NCBI RefSeq assembly: GCF_000518265.1 | Contig: NZ_JADG01000018.1 | Location: 1-64,000, forward strand | DNA: 64,000 nucleotides | Source: Actinomadura oligospora ATCC 43269 | GTDB lineage: Bacteria; Actinomycetota; Actinomycetes; Streptosporangiales; Streptosporangiaceae | Direction of reading: 5' to 3' | Part shown: one piece after another, positions 17,614 to 26,300 of the stretch | Position numbering within the stretch: the first letter of the stretch is position 1 | Layout: every line of letters begins with the position of its first letter | Notes under the pieces: generated by a model | Databases searched by the model: none | Told to the model about the DNA's origin: nothing | Seen by the model: only the letters and a program-made list of their open reading frames with translations | Position numbers and translations under genes: made by a program

Positions 17614-18492
17614 TCAGCGCCGATACATGCGGATCCAGTCGACCTGGAGCGTCGCGGGGGCGTTCCCCTTGATCCCGCGCGCGGTGCGGCGGGCGTCCTC
17701 GGGGAACCAGTCGAGCTGGATCGTCTGCCCCATCCGCCCGCGGGGCAGGGCGTAGCGGCGGGTGGTGTGGAACCAGCGCCTGCCGTCCACGAAGCCGCTG
17801 ACCCACGTGGACGTCCACTCAACGGCGAAGGCGTGCCAGCGGGTCAGGTCGACGTGGACCTGACCGGCGATCCGCCTGTCCTTGCGTGTGGGCCCGTAGT
17901 GCAGGAAGAACTCGGCCTTCTGGCGGGTGCCGTTGTCGGCGACCTCCAGCCAGTCCACCTCGCCGCCACCGCCCTTGGGGGCGACTCCCCCGCGGGCGCG
18001 CGTCGGCCACAGCAGCAGGACGGGGTGGTACGAGGCGCAGGAGCGGGACATCCGGACCCGGGCCTCCCAACGACCCGTCCGCTGCGAACCGCGTTTCCAG
18101 GCCGCGCCGCCGGTCATGCCATTGGGACGTCCGGTCAGGGTGAGGACGCCTTTCCGGACGCTCACCGCACGCGGGCTGCGACGCCCTTTACCTCCCTGAC
18201 CTGGGCCGTCGTAGATCTCCCAGGCGCGACGGTCGAGACGCCTCGCGCGGAAGTCGTCGGACGCGACCGGCTTTCCCCAATGGAAACGCCAGGCGGCGGT
18301 GGCCGGAGCACCCGGCGGCGGACGCCAGGGCGGCCTGGGCGGCCTGGGCTTGGTCGCGGGGATCGCCCGCGGCGGACGCCGGGGCGGCTTGGGCTGGTGG
18401 GGTTTGGTCGCGTGGATCACCGTTCCGGCCGGCGCGAGGAGCGCGGCCGGAACGGTGACGGCGATGATCAGCGTTCGGACACGCGTGGCCAC
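17614..18492 (-). CDS. Secreted glycoside hydrolase family 16-type beta-glucanase
   Basis: The 292-residue protein has a signal peptide or anchor (about residues 5-27) and a Pro/Arg-rich linker to about 65. A jelly-roll domain follows, with the GH16 active-site motif EVDWLEV (pattern E-x-D-x-x-E, the two Glu being nucleophile and acid/base). Family enzymes cleave beta-1,3/1,4-glucans or related polysaccharides; substrate cannot be told from sequence. The C-terminus ends LQVDWIRMYRR, a usual GH16 ending. It lies 72 bp upstream of ftsY on the same strand, an unusual neighbour. Confidence 0.82.
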   Translation of the reverse strand: MATRVRTLIIAVTVPAALLAPAGTVIHATKPHQPKPPRRPPRAIPATKPRPPRPPWRPPPGAPATAAWRFHWGKPVASDDFRARRLDRRAWEIYDGPGQGGKGRRSPRAVSVRKGVLTLTGRPNGMTGGAAWKRGSQRTGRWEARVRMSRSCASYHPVLLLWPTRARGGVAPKGGGGEVDWLEVADNGTRQKAEFFLHYGPTRKDRRIAGQVHVDLTRWHAFAVEWTSTWVSGFVDGRRWFHTTRRYALPRGRMGQTIQLDWFPEDARRTARGIKGNAPATLQVDWIRMYRR

Positions 18493-18606
18493 CTTTGGAC
18501 GCTACGGAAACCGGCTTAGAAGGCACCTCCCCAGATTCCTCGATCCTCGGGAAAGAAAGCCCTCAATAGGCAAAGTCCGCCCAGATCGTTGAGGCTTATC
18601 GACCGT

Positions 18607-19347
18607 TCAGCGAGGTTTCTCGGGATTCTCCTTCTCCGACTTCTCCCACTCGTCCACGTTCCGCAGCAGCGCCTCGAGGTACGCGCGCAGATGCGTCCGG
18701 TAGACGTCGCTGTAGGTGCGCAGATAGGCGATCTCACGCTCCATCCGGCGCCGCTCGTCGGCGTCGAGCGACGCGCCGTCCACCCGGGTCATCTCCATCG
18801 GGGACTCCGGATAGGCGGGCCCATCCGGATGGCCCGCCGAGGGCGTGTCCGGCCGGGCCGGTGGCGCGGCAGGTGGGGACCCGGCCGACCGCGCGGCCTG
18901 GTCGGCCATGGCGGCGGCGCGGTGGTGCGCCTCCTCCATCATCCGCCCGGCCCGCGTCTGCGCGTCGGTCAGGATCGCGTCCCGGTGCTGCCGCGCCTCC
19001 TGCGCCATCTCGCGCGTGTACCGCTCGGCGTCCGCGACGTACAGGTCGGCGGTCTGCTGCGCCTGCGACAGGATCCGGACGGCCTGGAAGTGGGCGTCGT
19101 CCGGCCGGGCGTCGTCGGGCCCGCCGTCCGGCGGCGCCGCGCGCAGCCGGTCCACCTCCTGGGCGAGCGCCGCGCGCTCGTTCAGGAGCTGGACCAGCTC
19201 GTGCTCGACCCGCTGGAGGAACTCGCGGACCTGGTCCTCGTCGAGGCCCCGGCGCCCGAGCGCCGCCCGCGCGAAGGCCGCCGCCTGGACCTCGCCCGGG
19301 GTCAGCCGGGGGCCGCCCGGGGCGAGGGGAGGGTGTGCTGGGTTCAC
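18607..19347 (-). CDS. DivIVA-domain coiled-coil protein
   Basis: The 246-residue protein starts with a Pro-rich lead and then the DivIVA-type segment LTPGEVQAAAFARAALGRRG, followed by heptad-rich helices (about 35-150) containing QAQQTADLYVADAERYTREM. A Pro/Gly-rich spacer and a second charged helix near the C-terminus follow. DivIVA-like proteins mark cell poles and curved membranes in actinobacteria. The GTG start is preferred because AGGTGAT lies just upstream; a longer open frame exists but its N-terminal part shadows the neighbouring gene. The start lies 5 bp after the end of the flavohaemoglobin gene, so they form one operon. Confidence 0.8.
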   Translation of the reverse strand: MNPAHPPLAPGGPRLTPGEVQAAAFARAALGRRGLDEDQVREFLQRVEHELVQLLNERAALAQEVDRLRAAPPDGGPDDARPDDAHFQAVRILSQAQQTADLYVADAERYTREMAQEARQHRDAILTDAQTRAGRMMEEAHHRAAAMADQAARSAGSPPAAPPARPDTPSAGHPDGPAYPESPMEMTRVDGASLDADERRRMEREIAYLRTYSDVYRTHLRAYLEALLRNVDEWEKSEKENPEKPR

Positions 19348-19351
19348 GAGA

Positions 19352-20734
19352 TCACCTCTGTGCGAAGGATTCCAGCCGGATGCGGTCGCGGGGCACGCCG
19401 TCACGGAGCAGCCGGTCCGCCGTGCTCTCGACCATGGCGTCCGGCCCGCACACGTAGATGTCGTGGCCGTGCCAGGAGCCGTACCGTCCCACCACCTCGG
19501 CGAGCGTGCCGTGCTCGATCCGCGGCGGGGCGGACGGCACCGGTGCGGCGGCGGACCCGAAGGTGTCGCCGAAGGCGGCGTGCCCGGACGCCGCGTCCCC
19601 GGACGCCGCCTGCCCGGGGGCCTGCCCCGGAGGCCGGCCGGACGCCGAACCCGGAGGCCGGCCGGGCGACGCGCCGGAAGGCGGCCCGCCGAACCAGCTG
19701 GACGCCCCGAAGGACACCGGCGAGCCGGGAACACCGGGAGGCCCGTAGCCCTCGGGAGCGCCGAACGGCGAGCCGAACGACATCCCGAATCCACCCCCGC
19801 CCGGCTCGTCCGACACCGCCGCCACGACCGTGAGCCAGGGGTGTCCGCCCGCGAGCTCGGCCAGGTGCGGCAGGTCGTACAGGGCGTCGCGGGTGCGTGC
19901 CCCGAAGAACAGCGTGGTGCGCGGCGGCGTCTGCCGCTGCGCCAGCTGCTCCAGGATCGCCTTGAGCGGCGCGAGGCCGGTGCTGCCCGCGACCATCAGC
20001 ACGTCCCGGTGGGACGACTCGTCCAGCACGAGCGTGCCGACGGCCGCGCCCATCCGCAGCCGGTCCCCCGCCTGAACGGACCGGACCAGCACCGGGCTGA
20101 CCGCCCCGCCGTCCACCAGCCGGACGTGGAAGTCCAGCGTGTTGTCCGGACGCGGGGCGTTCGCCATCGACAGGTAGCGCCAGTGCCGCAGCCGCTGCGG
20201 CAGCTCCACCGCGACCGACTGGCCGGGCGCGTACGGGAGCGGCTGGTCGGGCCGCACCCGCAGCACCGCGATGTCGAAGCGGCGGCGTTCCACCGCGACG
20301 ACCTCGCCGCTCCACCACGCGGGCGCGGCCATCCCGTCCTGGTCCGCCGCCTCCAGCATGACGTGGGAGACCACGTCGTAGGCGGCGACCCAGTCGGCCT
20401 CCAGCTCGGGTGTCCAGGACGCCCCCGAGTAGTGCCGCAACGTCGCGACCAGGCTCGCCCCGACGTGCGGATAGTGCTCGGCGATGATCCCGAACTTGCG
20501 GTGGTCCCGGCCGAGTCCCTGCAGGAACGGCACCAGCTCGCCGAGGTCATCGACGTTGGAGACGATCTGCCCGAGCGCGCGCAGCAGCTTGTCGCGCTGC
20601 CCGCTCATCCCGATCGGGAACATGTCCCGAAGGTGCGGGTTCCGCAGGAAAAGGTCGGAGTAGAAGAACAGCGCCACCGCGTCGCCGTGCTGGGCGACCT
20701 GGGCGAAGTTCTCCTTCAGTCGTTGGGCGTCCAC
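19352..20734 (-). CDS. Flavohaemoglobin-like globin/FAD-NAD reductase with a low-complexity insert
   Basis: Flavohaemoglobins oxidise nitric oxide to nitrate using NAD(P)H. The 460-residue protein has a globin domain (about 1-135) with a B-helix FFYSDLF and a proximal-His region DHRKFGIIAEHYP. An FAD domain (about 140-235) contains RHWRYLSMAN, in place of the usual RxYS, and an NAD domain starts VLMVAGSTGLAPLKAI. Between about residues 309 and 408 a stretch rich in Gly, Pro, Ala and Ser interrupts the NAD domain before GTLAEVVGRYG and YVCGPDAMV. The GTG start follows GGGAGAA by 4 bases. It sits between a second globin gene and a DivIVA gene. Confidence 0.85.
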   Translation of the reverse strand: MDAQRLKENFAQVAQHGDAVALFFYSDLFLRNPHLRDMFPIGMSGQRDKLLRALGQIVSNVDDLGELVPFLQGLGRDHRKFGIIAEHYPHVGASLVATLRHYSGASWTPELEADWVAAYDVVSHVMLEAADQDGMAAPAWWSGEVVAVERRRFDIAVLRVRPDQPLPYAPGQSVAVELPQRLRHWRYLSMANAPRPDNTLDFHVRLVDGGAVSPVLVRSVQAGDRLRMGAAVGTLVLDESSHRDVLMVAGSTGLAPLKAILEQLAQRQTPPRTTLFFGARTRDALYDLPHLAELAGGHPWLTVVAAVSDEPGGGGFGMSFGSPFGAPEGYGPPGVPGSPVSFGASSWFGGPPSGASPGRPPGSASGRPPGQAPGQAASGDAASGHAAFGDTFGSAAAPVPSAPPRIEHGTLAEVVGRYGSWHGHDIYVCGPDAMVESTADRLLRDGVPRDRIRLESFAQR

Positions 20735-20774
20735 TCGTTCTCCCGGTAGCGGCCGTGGTCGGGGGCTCCGGGTC

Positions 20775-21188
20775 TCACGCGTTCGCCCGCTCACCCTCCG
20801 CGGCCTCGGTCATCACCTGCGCGACCACGCCGTAGGCCGCGGCCCAGTCGCCCTCCAGCTCCGGCGTCCAGGCGGACCCGCTGAAGTACTTCAGGGTCGC
20901 GATCAGGCTCGCGCCGACCTGCGGGTAGTACTCCGCGACGACGCCGAACCCGTTGTGCCGGACGCCGAGGTCGCGCAGGAACGGGACGAGCGTGTCGGTG
21001 TCGTCGACGTGGGCGACGATGTGCGCGAGCGCCTGCAGCAGCTTCTCGTGCTGCTTGGCCATCGAGCCGGAGAACAGCTTGCGCAGCTGCGGGTCACGCT
21101 CGAACAGGTCGGCGTAGAAGTACTCCGCGACGTCCTGGCCATGACCTCCGACCAGGGCGAAGTTGTCTTTCAGGCGTGCTACGTCCAT
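20775..21188 (-). CDS. Single-domain globin of the flavohaemoglobin type
   Basis: The 137-residue protein is a stand-alone globin closely resembling the globin domain of the next gene. It has the same MDVARLKDNFALVGGHG start, EYFYADLFERDP, and a proximal region VRHNGFGVVAEYYPQVG. A reductase domain is absent, and the C-terminus ends in a charged helix. The pair looks like a local duplication. Stand-alone FHb-type globins may sense or scavenge O2 or NO, and here could use the neighbouring reductase. The gap to the downstream flavohaemoglobin is 40 bp, so they are probably cotranscribed. Confidence 0.88.
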   Translation of the reverse strand: MDVARLKDNFALVGGHGQDVAEYFYADLFERDPQLRKLFSGSMAKQHEKLLQALAHIVAHVDDTDTLVPFLRDLGVRHNGFGVVAEYYPQVGASLIATLKYFSGSAWTPELEGDWAAAYGVVAQVMTEAAEGERANA

Positions 21189-21313
21189 GGGTCGTCCGCC
21201 TCTCTAGGGCGCGCCCGCACGCCGGGCGGGGTCGCTCCAGGCGGGGGAACACGAGCGCACCGGCGGACATGTCTACCGGATCACCCAACCCTCTTCAACC
21301 TGAACGAGTGGAA

Positions 21314-24300
21314 CTAAACGGACACCGCGGCGGGCTCCGGTTCGTCCCGGACGAGTCGCTGGCTGACCACCTGTGTCACACCGTCACCGCGCATCGACAC
21401 GCCGTAGAGCGCGTCCGCGCCCTCCATCGTCCGCTTCTGGTGGGTGATGACGATCAGCTGGGACGACTCGCGCAGCTCCTCGAACACCTTGATGAGGCGC
21501 TGGGTGTTGGTGTCGTCGAGCGCCGCCTCCACCTCGTCCAGGACATAGAACGGCGACGGGCGGGCCTTGAAGACCGCGACGAGGAACGCGATCGCGACCA
21601 GCGACCGCTCGCCCCCGGACAGCAGCGACAGCCGCTTGACCTTCTTGCCCGGCGGACGGGCCGAGACCTCGACGCCGGTGGTGAGCATGTCGTCGGGCTC
21701 GGTGAGCGACAGACTGCCCTCGCCGCCGGGGAACAGCCGGGCGAAGATCCGCTCGAACTCGCGCTCGGTGTCGGCGTAGGCGGACGCGAACACCTGCTGC
21801 ACCCGGTCGTCGACCTCCTTGACGACCAGCAGCAGGTCGCGGCGGGTCTTCTTGAGGTCCTCCAGCTGCGAGGTCAGGAACGCGTGCCGCTCCTCCAGCG
21901 CCGCGAACTCCTCCAGCGCGAGCGGGTTGACCTTGCCGAGCTGGTTCAGCTCGCGCTCGCCCTTCTTCGCCCGCTTCTCCTGCGTCGGACGGTCGTACGG
22001 GACCGGCTGGGCGTCCTCAGGAGCCTCCGGGCCGGGCGGGACGGGCTGGTCCGGCCCGTACTCGCCGACCAGCGCCTCGACCTCCAGGCCGAACTCCTCC
22101 AGCGCACGCTGCTCCAGCTGCTCCAACCGCAGGCGCTGCTCGGCGCGCGCGACCTCGTTGCCGTGCACGACGTTGACGAGCCGCTCCAGCATGGACGACA
22201 GCTCGCGCACCTGCGTGCGGATCACCCGAAGCTCGGACTCGCGGGCGGCGCGCGCCTCCTCGGCCGCCTCGCGCTGCGTCACGGCCGTGGCGAGCGACTG
22301 CTCGATGCGCGCCAGCGCGGCCAGCGAGCCGTGGTGCACCGCCTCGGCGATCTTCGCCTGCTGCTCGCGGCGCGCGCGACGCCGGGCGGCGCGGGCGCGC
22401 TCCTCGCGCTCGCGGCGGGCTCCCCGTTCGAGGGCGTCGGCGCGTCCGGAGATGGCCTGGACGCGTTCCTCGGCGGTGCGGACCGACAGCCGCGCCTCCA
22501 TCTCGCCCGAGCGGAGCTCCTGCAACTGCGCGGACAGCTCGTCGCGGGCGGAGGTGTCCTCACCGGCCTCGTCGGCGACGTTGGCGGCCTCCTCGGCCTC
22601 CTCCAGCCGCATCGCCAGCTCGTCGGCCGCCTGAAGGTCGGCCTCACGGGACTCGGCCGCGGCCTCCAGCGACTTGCCCAGGCGTTCGACCTCACCGCGC
22701 GCGGCCCGGACGTCCGCCTCCAGCCGCGCGGCGCGCTTGGCCTCCTGCGCGGCCAGCGACTCGACCTCGCGCACGCGCGCGCGGATGCGGTCGAGTTCGG
22801 CCTGGGCGGCGTTGACGCCGAGCTGCGCCTCCCCCACCGCGGCCTGCGACGCGTCCAGGGAGACCTGCGCCTGCTGCTCGGCCTCGGTCGCCTCGGTGAG
22901 GTCGGTGGCGCTGCGCTCGGCGGCGGTCTCGGCGGCCTCGAGGTCGGCGGTCGCCTCGTCCAGCGTGGCGCGCATCTGCAGGATCGACTGCCCGCCGCCC
23001 GCGCCGCCTCCCTGCGCCCAGTGCGCGCCCACGAGGTCGCCGTCACGGGAGACCACGCGCAACGACGGATGCGTCCGGACGAGCTTGGCCGCGGACGTCA
23101 CGTCGTCGGCGACCGCGACGTCCCGCAGCAGGAACTCCATCGCGGGACGTACCCCGGCCGGGACGGTCACCGCGTCGATCGCGTAGTCCACGCCCGGGAT
23201 CCGCTCGACCGCGTCGCCCACGTCGGCGCCGCCGATCAGCAACCCCGCCCGCCCCGCGTCCTCGGCGCGCAACAGCGTCAGCGCGGCCTCGGCGGTGTCG
23301 AGCGAGCCGACGGCGATCGCCTGGGTCACGTCGCCGAGCGCCGCGGCGACGGCCGTCTCATACCCCGGACGGACGGTCAGCAGCGACGCGACGGTGCCGA
23401 GCACGCCGTCCAGCCCGGACGCGAGCAGCGCCTCACCGCCGTCCGCCGCGGACGCGAGCGTGAGGTTCAGCGCCTCGATGCGGGCCTGGAGCGCGGTCAC
23501 CCGCTTCTGCGCGGCCTGGTCGGCGGACCGGGCCGCGGACACGGCGGCACGCGCGTCCTTCAGCTCCTGGCGCGGGACGTCCACGCCGGCGCGCACGCTC
23601 TCCGCCGTCTCCTTCGCGGCGGCCAGCAGCTCCTGAGCGGCCTCGTGCTCGGCGGCGAGCACCGGGTCCTCCACGACCTCGGCCTCGAACGCCTCGAACT
23701 CGGCCTGCGCGGTCGCCGCGCGCTGCTCGGCGTCGGCGCGCGCGGCCGACAGCCGCCCGATCTCCGACTGGCCCGCCTGCGCCTTGCTGCGCAGCGCCTC
23801 GACGCGTCCGCGCAGCCGGGCCAGCTCCTCACGGCGGTCGGCGGCGGCGCGCGCGGCGGACTGCAGACGCCGCTCCTCGGCGTTCAGCCCCTCCTCGGCC
23901 GCGGACCGTTCCCGCACGGCCTCGTCGAGACTGTTCTGCGCCTCGTCCAGAGCCTCGCGGAGCATCTCCTCCTGCTCGCGGATCTCGGCGGCCTCGCGCT
24001 CCATGTCCTCGGGGTCGCGGCCCCGGCGCTCCTCGTCGCGCGCCTCCGCCGCGTTCCGGTGCCGCTCGGCGGCCAGGTCGGCGACGCCGCGCAGCCGCTC
24101 CTTCAGCGACGACAGCTGGTACCAGGTGTCCTGGACGAGCGCGAGCTTCGGCGCCTGCTCGGCCTCCTCGGCCTCCAGCACGCCCTCGCGCTCCTGCGCC
24201 CCGGCGAGCGCCCGCTCGGTCTCGACTCGCCGCTCGCGGATCTGCGCCTCGTCGGCGGCCTCGCGCTCCAGCCTCGTCCGCAGCGTGACCAGGTCGTCGG

Positions 24301-24991
24301 CCAGCAGCCGCAGCCGGGCGTCGCGCAGGTCGGCCTGGATCGCGGCGGCGCGGCGGGCGATCTCGGCCTGCCGCCCGAGCGGCTTCAGCTGGCGGCGCAG
24401 CTCGCCGACCAGGTCCTCGACGCGGGTGAGGTTGGCCTGCATCGCGTCCAGCTTCCGCAGCGCCTTCTCCTTGCGCTTGCGGTGCTTCAGGACGCCCGAC
24501 GCCTCCTCGATCACCGCGCGGCGGCCCTCGGCGCCGGAGTGCAGCACCCGGTCCAGCTGGCCCTGCCCGATGATCACGTGCATCTCGCGGCCGATGCCGG
24601 AGTCCGACAGCAGCTCCTGGATGTCCAGCAGCCGGCAGGAGTCGCCGTTGATGGCGTACTCCGACTGGCCGGACCGGAACATCAGCCGGCTGATGGTGAC
24701 CTCGGTGTAGTCGATCGGGAGCGCGCCGTCGGTGTTGTCGATGGTCAGCACGACCTCGGCGCGGCCGAGCGGCGGACGGTTCGCGGTGCCCGCGAAGATC
24801 ACGTCCTCCATCTTGCCGCCGCGCAGCGACTTGGCCCCCTGCTCGCCCATCACCCAGGCGAGCGCGTCCACGACGTTGGACTTCCCGGACCCGTTCGGGC
24901 CGACGACGGCGGTGATCCCGGGCTCGAACCTCAGCGTGGTGGACGACGCGAACGACTTGAACCCACGCAGCGTCAGGGTCTTCAGATACAC
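21314..24991 (-). CDS. smc: Chromosome segregation protein SMC
   Basis: SMC forms the condensin-type ring that, with ScpA/ScpB, organises the chromosome. The 1225-residue protein has the N-terminal ATPase half with GPNGSGKSNVVDALAWVMGEQG (about 31-52), and long heptad-rich arms to about 510 and from 680. The hinge lies near 520-660, containing LDGVLGTVASL. The C-terminal half carries the signature LSGGERSLVAIAF and Walker B VLDEVEAALDDTN. It starts with GTG at the family N-terminus YLKTLTLRGFKSF. Length is normal. Downstream, four genes separate it from ftsY. Confidence 0.97.
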   Translation of the reverse strand: MYLKTLTLRGFKSFASSTTLRFEPGITAVVGPNGSGKSNVVDALAWVMGEQGAKSLRGGKMEDVIFAGTANRPPLGRAEVVLTIDNTDGALPIDYTEVTISRLMFRSGQSEYAINGDSCRLLDIQELLSDSGIGREMHVIIGQGQLDRVLHSGAEGRRAVIEEASGVLKHRKRKEKALRKLDAMQANLTRVEDLVGELRRQLKPLGRQAEIARRAAAIQADLRDARLRLLADDLVTLRTRLEREAADEAQIRERRVETERALAGAQEREGVLEAEEAEQAPKLALVQDTWYQLSSLKERLRGVADLAAERHRNAAEARDEERRGRDPEDMEREAAEIREQEEMLREALDEAQNSLDEAVRERSAAEEGLNAEERRLQSAARAAADRREELARLRGRVEALRSKAQAGQSEIGRLSAARADAEQRAATAQAEFEAFEAEVVEDPVLAAEHEAAQELLAAAKETAESVRAGVDVPRQELKDARAAVSAARSADQAAQKRVTALQARIEALNLTLASAADGGEALLASGLDGVLGTVASLLTVRPGYETAVAAALGDVTQAIAVGSLDTAEAALTLLRAEDAGRAGLLIGGADVGDAVERIPGVDYAIDAVTVPAGVRPAMEFLLRDVAVADDVTSAAKLVRTHPSLRVVSRDGDLVGAHWAQGGGAGGGQSILQMRATLDEATADLEAAETAAERSATDLTEATEAEQQAQVSLDASQAAVGEAQLGVNAAQAELDRIRARVREVESLAAQEAKRAARLEADVRAARGEVERLGKSLEAAAESREADLQAADELAMRLEEAEEAANVADEAGEDTSARDELSAQLQELRSGEMEARLSVRTAEERVQAISGRADALERGARREREERARAARRRARREQQAKIAEAVHHGSLAALARIEQSLATAVTQREAAEEARAARESELRVIRTQVRELSSMLERLVNVVHGNEVARAEQRLRLEQLEQRALEEFGLEVEALVGEYGPDQPVPPGPEAPEDAQPVPYDRPTQEKRAKKGERELNQLGKVNPLALEEFAALEERHAFLTSQLEDLKKTRRDLLLVVKEVDDRVQQVFASAYADTEREFERIFARLFPGGEGSLSLTEPDDMLTTGVEVSARPPGKKVKRLSLLSGGERSLVAIAFLVAVFKARPSPFYVLDEVEAALDDTNTQRLIKVFEELRESSQLIVITHQKRTMEGADALYGVSMRGDGVTQVVSQRLVRDEPEPAAVSV

Positions 24992-25488
24992 GCGCTCGCC
25001 GTCCTCCTCCGGGTTCGCGGTCGGGGAGCGGCGCCGGTGCGCGCGTCAGGCCGTCGCCCCGGGACGTGCCGAGGCGCCCGGCAGCGCGCGGCTCGCGGTC
25101 GTGCGCCGTCGCGGACGGCGCCGGGCGGGCTCGCTCACCCCCGTGGCCCGCCGGGCGGACGCCCGCGAGCCTGTCGAACGATACCGGCAGAGGGCGCGGT
25201 CACCCCGCATCCACGCGGCCGTTCTCCGCCAATGTGCCGCGATCGGCCGCATAACGCCCCGGGCCCCCCGGCCGCTCACGGCGTCCGGGGACGGCCCGAA
25301 GGCACGCCCGGTGACCGGGCGTGCTGACGGGACGTGCCGCTGAACCACCGAACTCGCCGGGTCGGACGAGCCGTCAGAGCTACGGGCGCGTACCAACGAC
25401 GGGTCAAGAAGACCGGACGGAGGTCGGCGGCGCGGCGGGAAAGAACAAGGGACGCCATGGGAAACGGCGTCCTTGACTGCGCTGACGT
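24992..25488. other. Intergenic region upstream of smc
   Basis: No gene is recognisable on either strand. The smc promoter must lie here. The only structured element I see is a 23-bp palindrome at 25302-25324; the rest is GC-rich single-copy sequence. Confidence 0.5.
25302..25324. repeat. 23-bp palindrome in the smc upstream region
   Basis: The arms GCACGCCCGGT and ACCGGGCGTGC are perfectly complementary around a single central G. It lies about 310 bp upstream of the smc start. It is not the parS sequence. It may be a transcription-factor site or a hairpin. Confidence 0.6.
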
Positions 25489-25518
25489 AAAAAAGCGGCG
25501 CCGATCAGGTCAGCGCCG
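25489..25518 (-). terminator. Intrinsic terminator overlapping the end of the small coiled-coil gene
   Basis: On the minus strand CGGCGC pairs with GCGCCG (25513-25518 with 25496-25501) and is followed by C and six T's. The TGA stop codon of the small gene (25505-25507) lies inside the hairpin loop. Confidence 0.85.
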
Positions 25519-25702
25519 GTTCGCGATCCTTCACTCCGAGCGACACCATGTCGCCATCGGCCGCCGTCGCGAGCGCGTCGTTCTCCTCCTGGAGCCGGAC
25601 GAGCTCGGCCTCCAGGTCTCGTACGCGCTGCTGCAGGCGCCGCATCTCCGCGACCATCCGGGGGTCGGGACCGCCGACGTGGCCGAGTAGAGCCTTCGCC
25701 AT
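25505..25702 (-). CDS. Small conserved actinobacterial coiled-coil protein (MAKALLG family)
   Basis: The 65-residue protein begins MAKALLGHVGGPDPRMVAEM and continues as one predicted helix with heptads (MRRLQQRVRDLEAELVRLQEEN, written here only in part), then an Ala/Asp tail. I recall similar small proteins in many actinobacteria, function unknown. The ATG is chosen because GGAGGACC lies about 8-15 bases upstream and the frame upstream lacks similarity. The stop codon is inside its own terminator loop, so it is a compact single-gene unit. Confidence 0.8.
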   Translation of the reverse strand: MAKALLGHVGGPDPRMVAEMRRLQQRVRDLEAELVRLQEENDALATAADGDMVSLGVKDREPALT

Positions 25703-25880
25703 GACTAAGGGTCCTCCACGCTGAGTAACCAGCAGGAATCGCGCACGGGAAGCAACTGGACTCGGTGCGCGTATCATCTAGAGTCGCACCGGCACGAGTC
25801 CTGGTCAAGACGGACATCACAGGCCGGTAACAACCTGTCGTCCCTAGTTTAGCAGGATCAAACCGGAATTCCCTACCCGG

Positions 25881-26189
25881 TCAACGTTCCTCGAAACCGG
25901 AGACCCCGCCGCGCGGCGCTCCCCAGCGCTCGACCACGCCGGTCACGCGTCCCGGACGGCTCGGAAGCCCGGTTTCGGGCAGGGCGCCCGGGCGCAGCAG
26001 CGCGAGCAGCCGATCACAGTCCGTACGCGGACCCTCGGCGTTCACCTCGACGCGGCCGTCCCGGAGGTTCGACGCGCTCCCCACGAGCCCCAGCTCCAAC
26101 GCGCGCGCCCGCACCCACCAGCGGAACCCGACCCCCTGGACGTGACCGCGTACCCACGCGGTCAGCCGCACGTCCGGTTCGTCCGACAT
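25881..26189 (-). CDS. acyP: Acylphosphatase
   Basis: Acylphosphatases hydrolyse carboxyl-phosphate bonds. The 102-residue product has both catalytic signatures, the arginine loop in GHVQGVGFRWWV and the asparagine in GSASNLRDGRVEV. The usual 90-residue ferredoxin-like fold is followed by a short extra C-terminus. It lies between mutM and the small coiled-coil gene, a usual actinobacterial neighbourhood upstream of smc. Confidence 0.95.
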   Translation of the reverse strand: MSDEPDVRLTAWVRGHVQGVGFRWWVRARALELGLVGSASNLRDGRVEVNAEGPRTDCDRLLALLRPGALPETGLPSRPGRVTGVVERWGAPRGGVSGFEER

Positions 26190-26300
26190 CCTCGTCCTCC
26201 CCGTGTCCTCTGTCTCCGGCTCGGTCCGCGCCGTCCCGGCCGCGTCCCGTGTCTCAGTTCACACCCTGGCCCAACGCGCACCCTGCTTCGGGGCACGCCG

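Noticed and set aside
21176..25327. 1383-codon open frame antisense to smc
   Set aside because: It is produced by the codon bias of smc on the other strand; its Leu/Gly/Arg-rich sequence has no domain.
25000..25500. parS or origin-type sequence near smc
   Set aside because: No TGTTTCACGTGAAACA-like site or DnaA-box cluster is seen.
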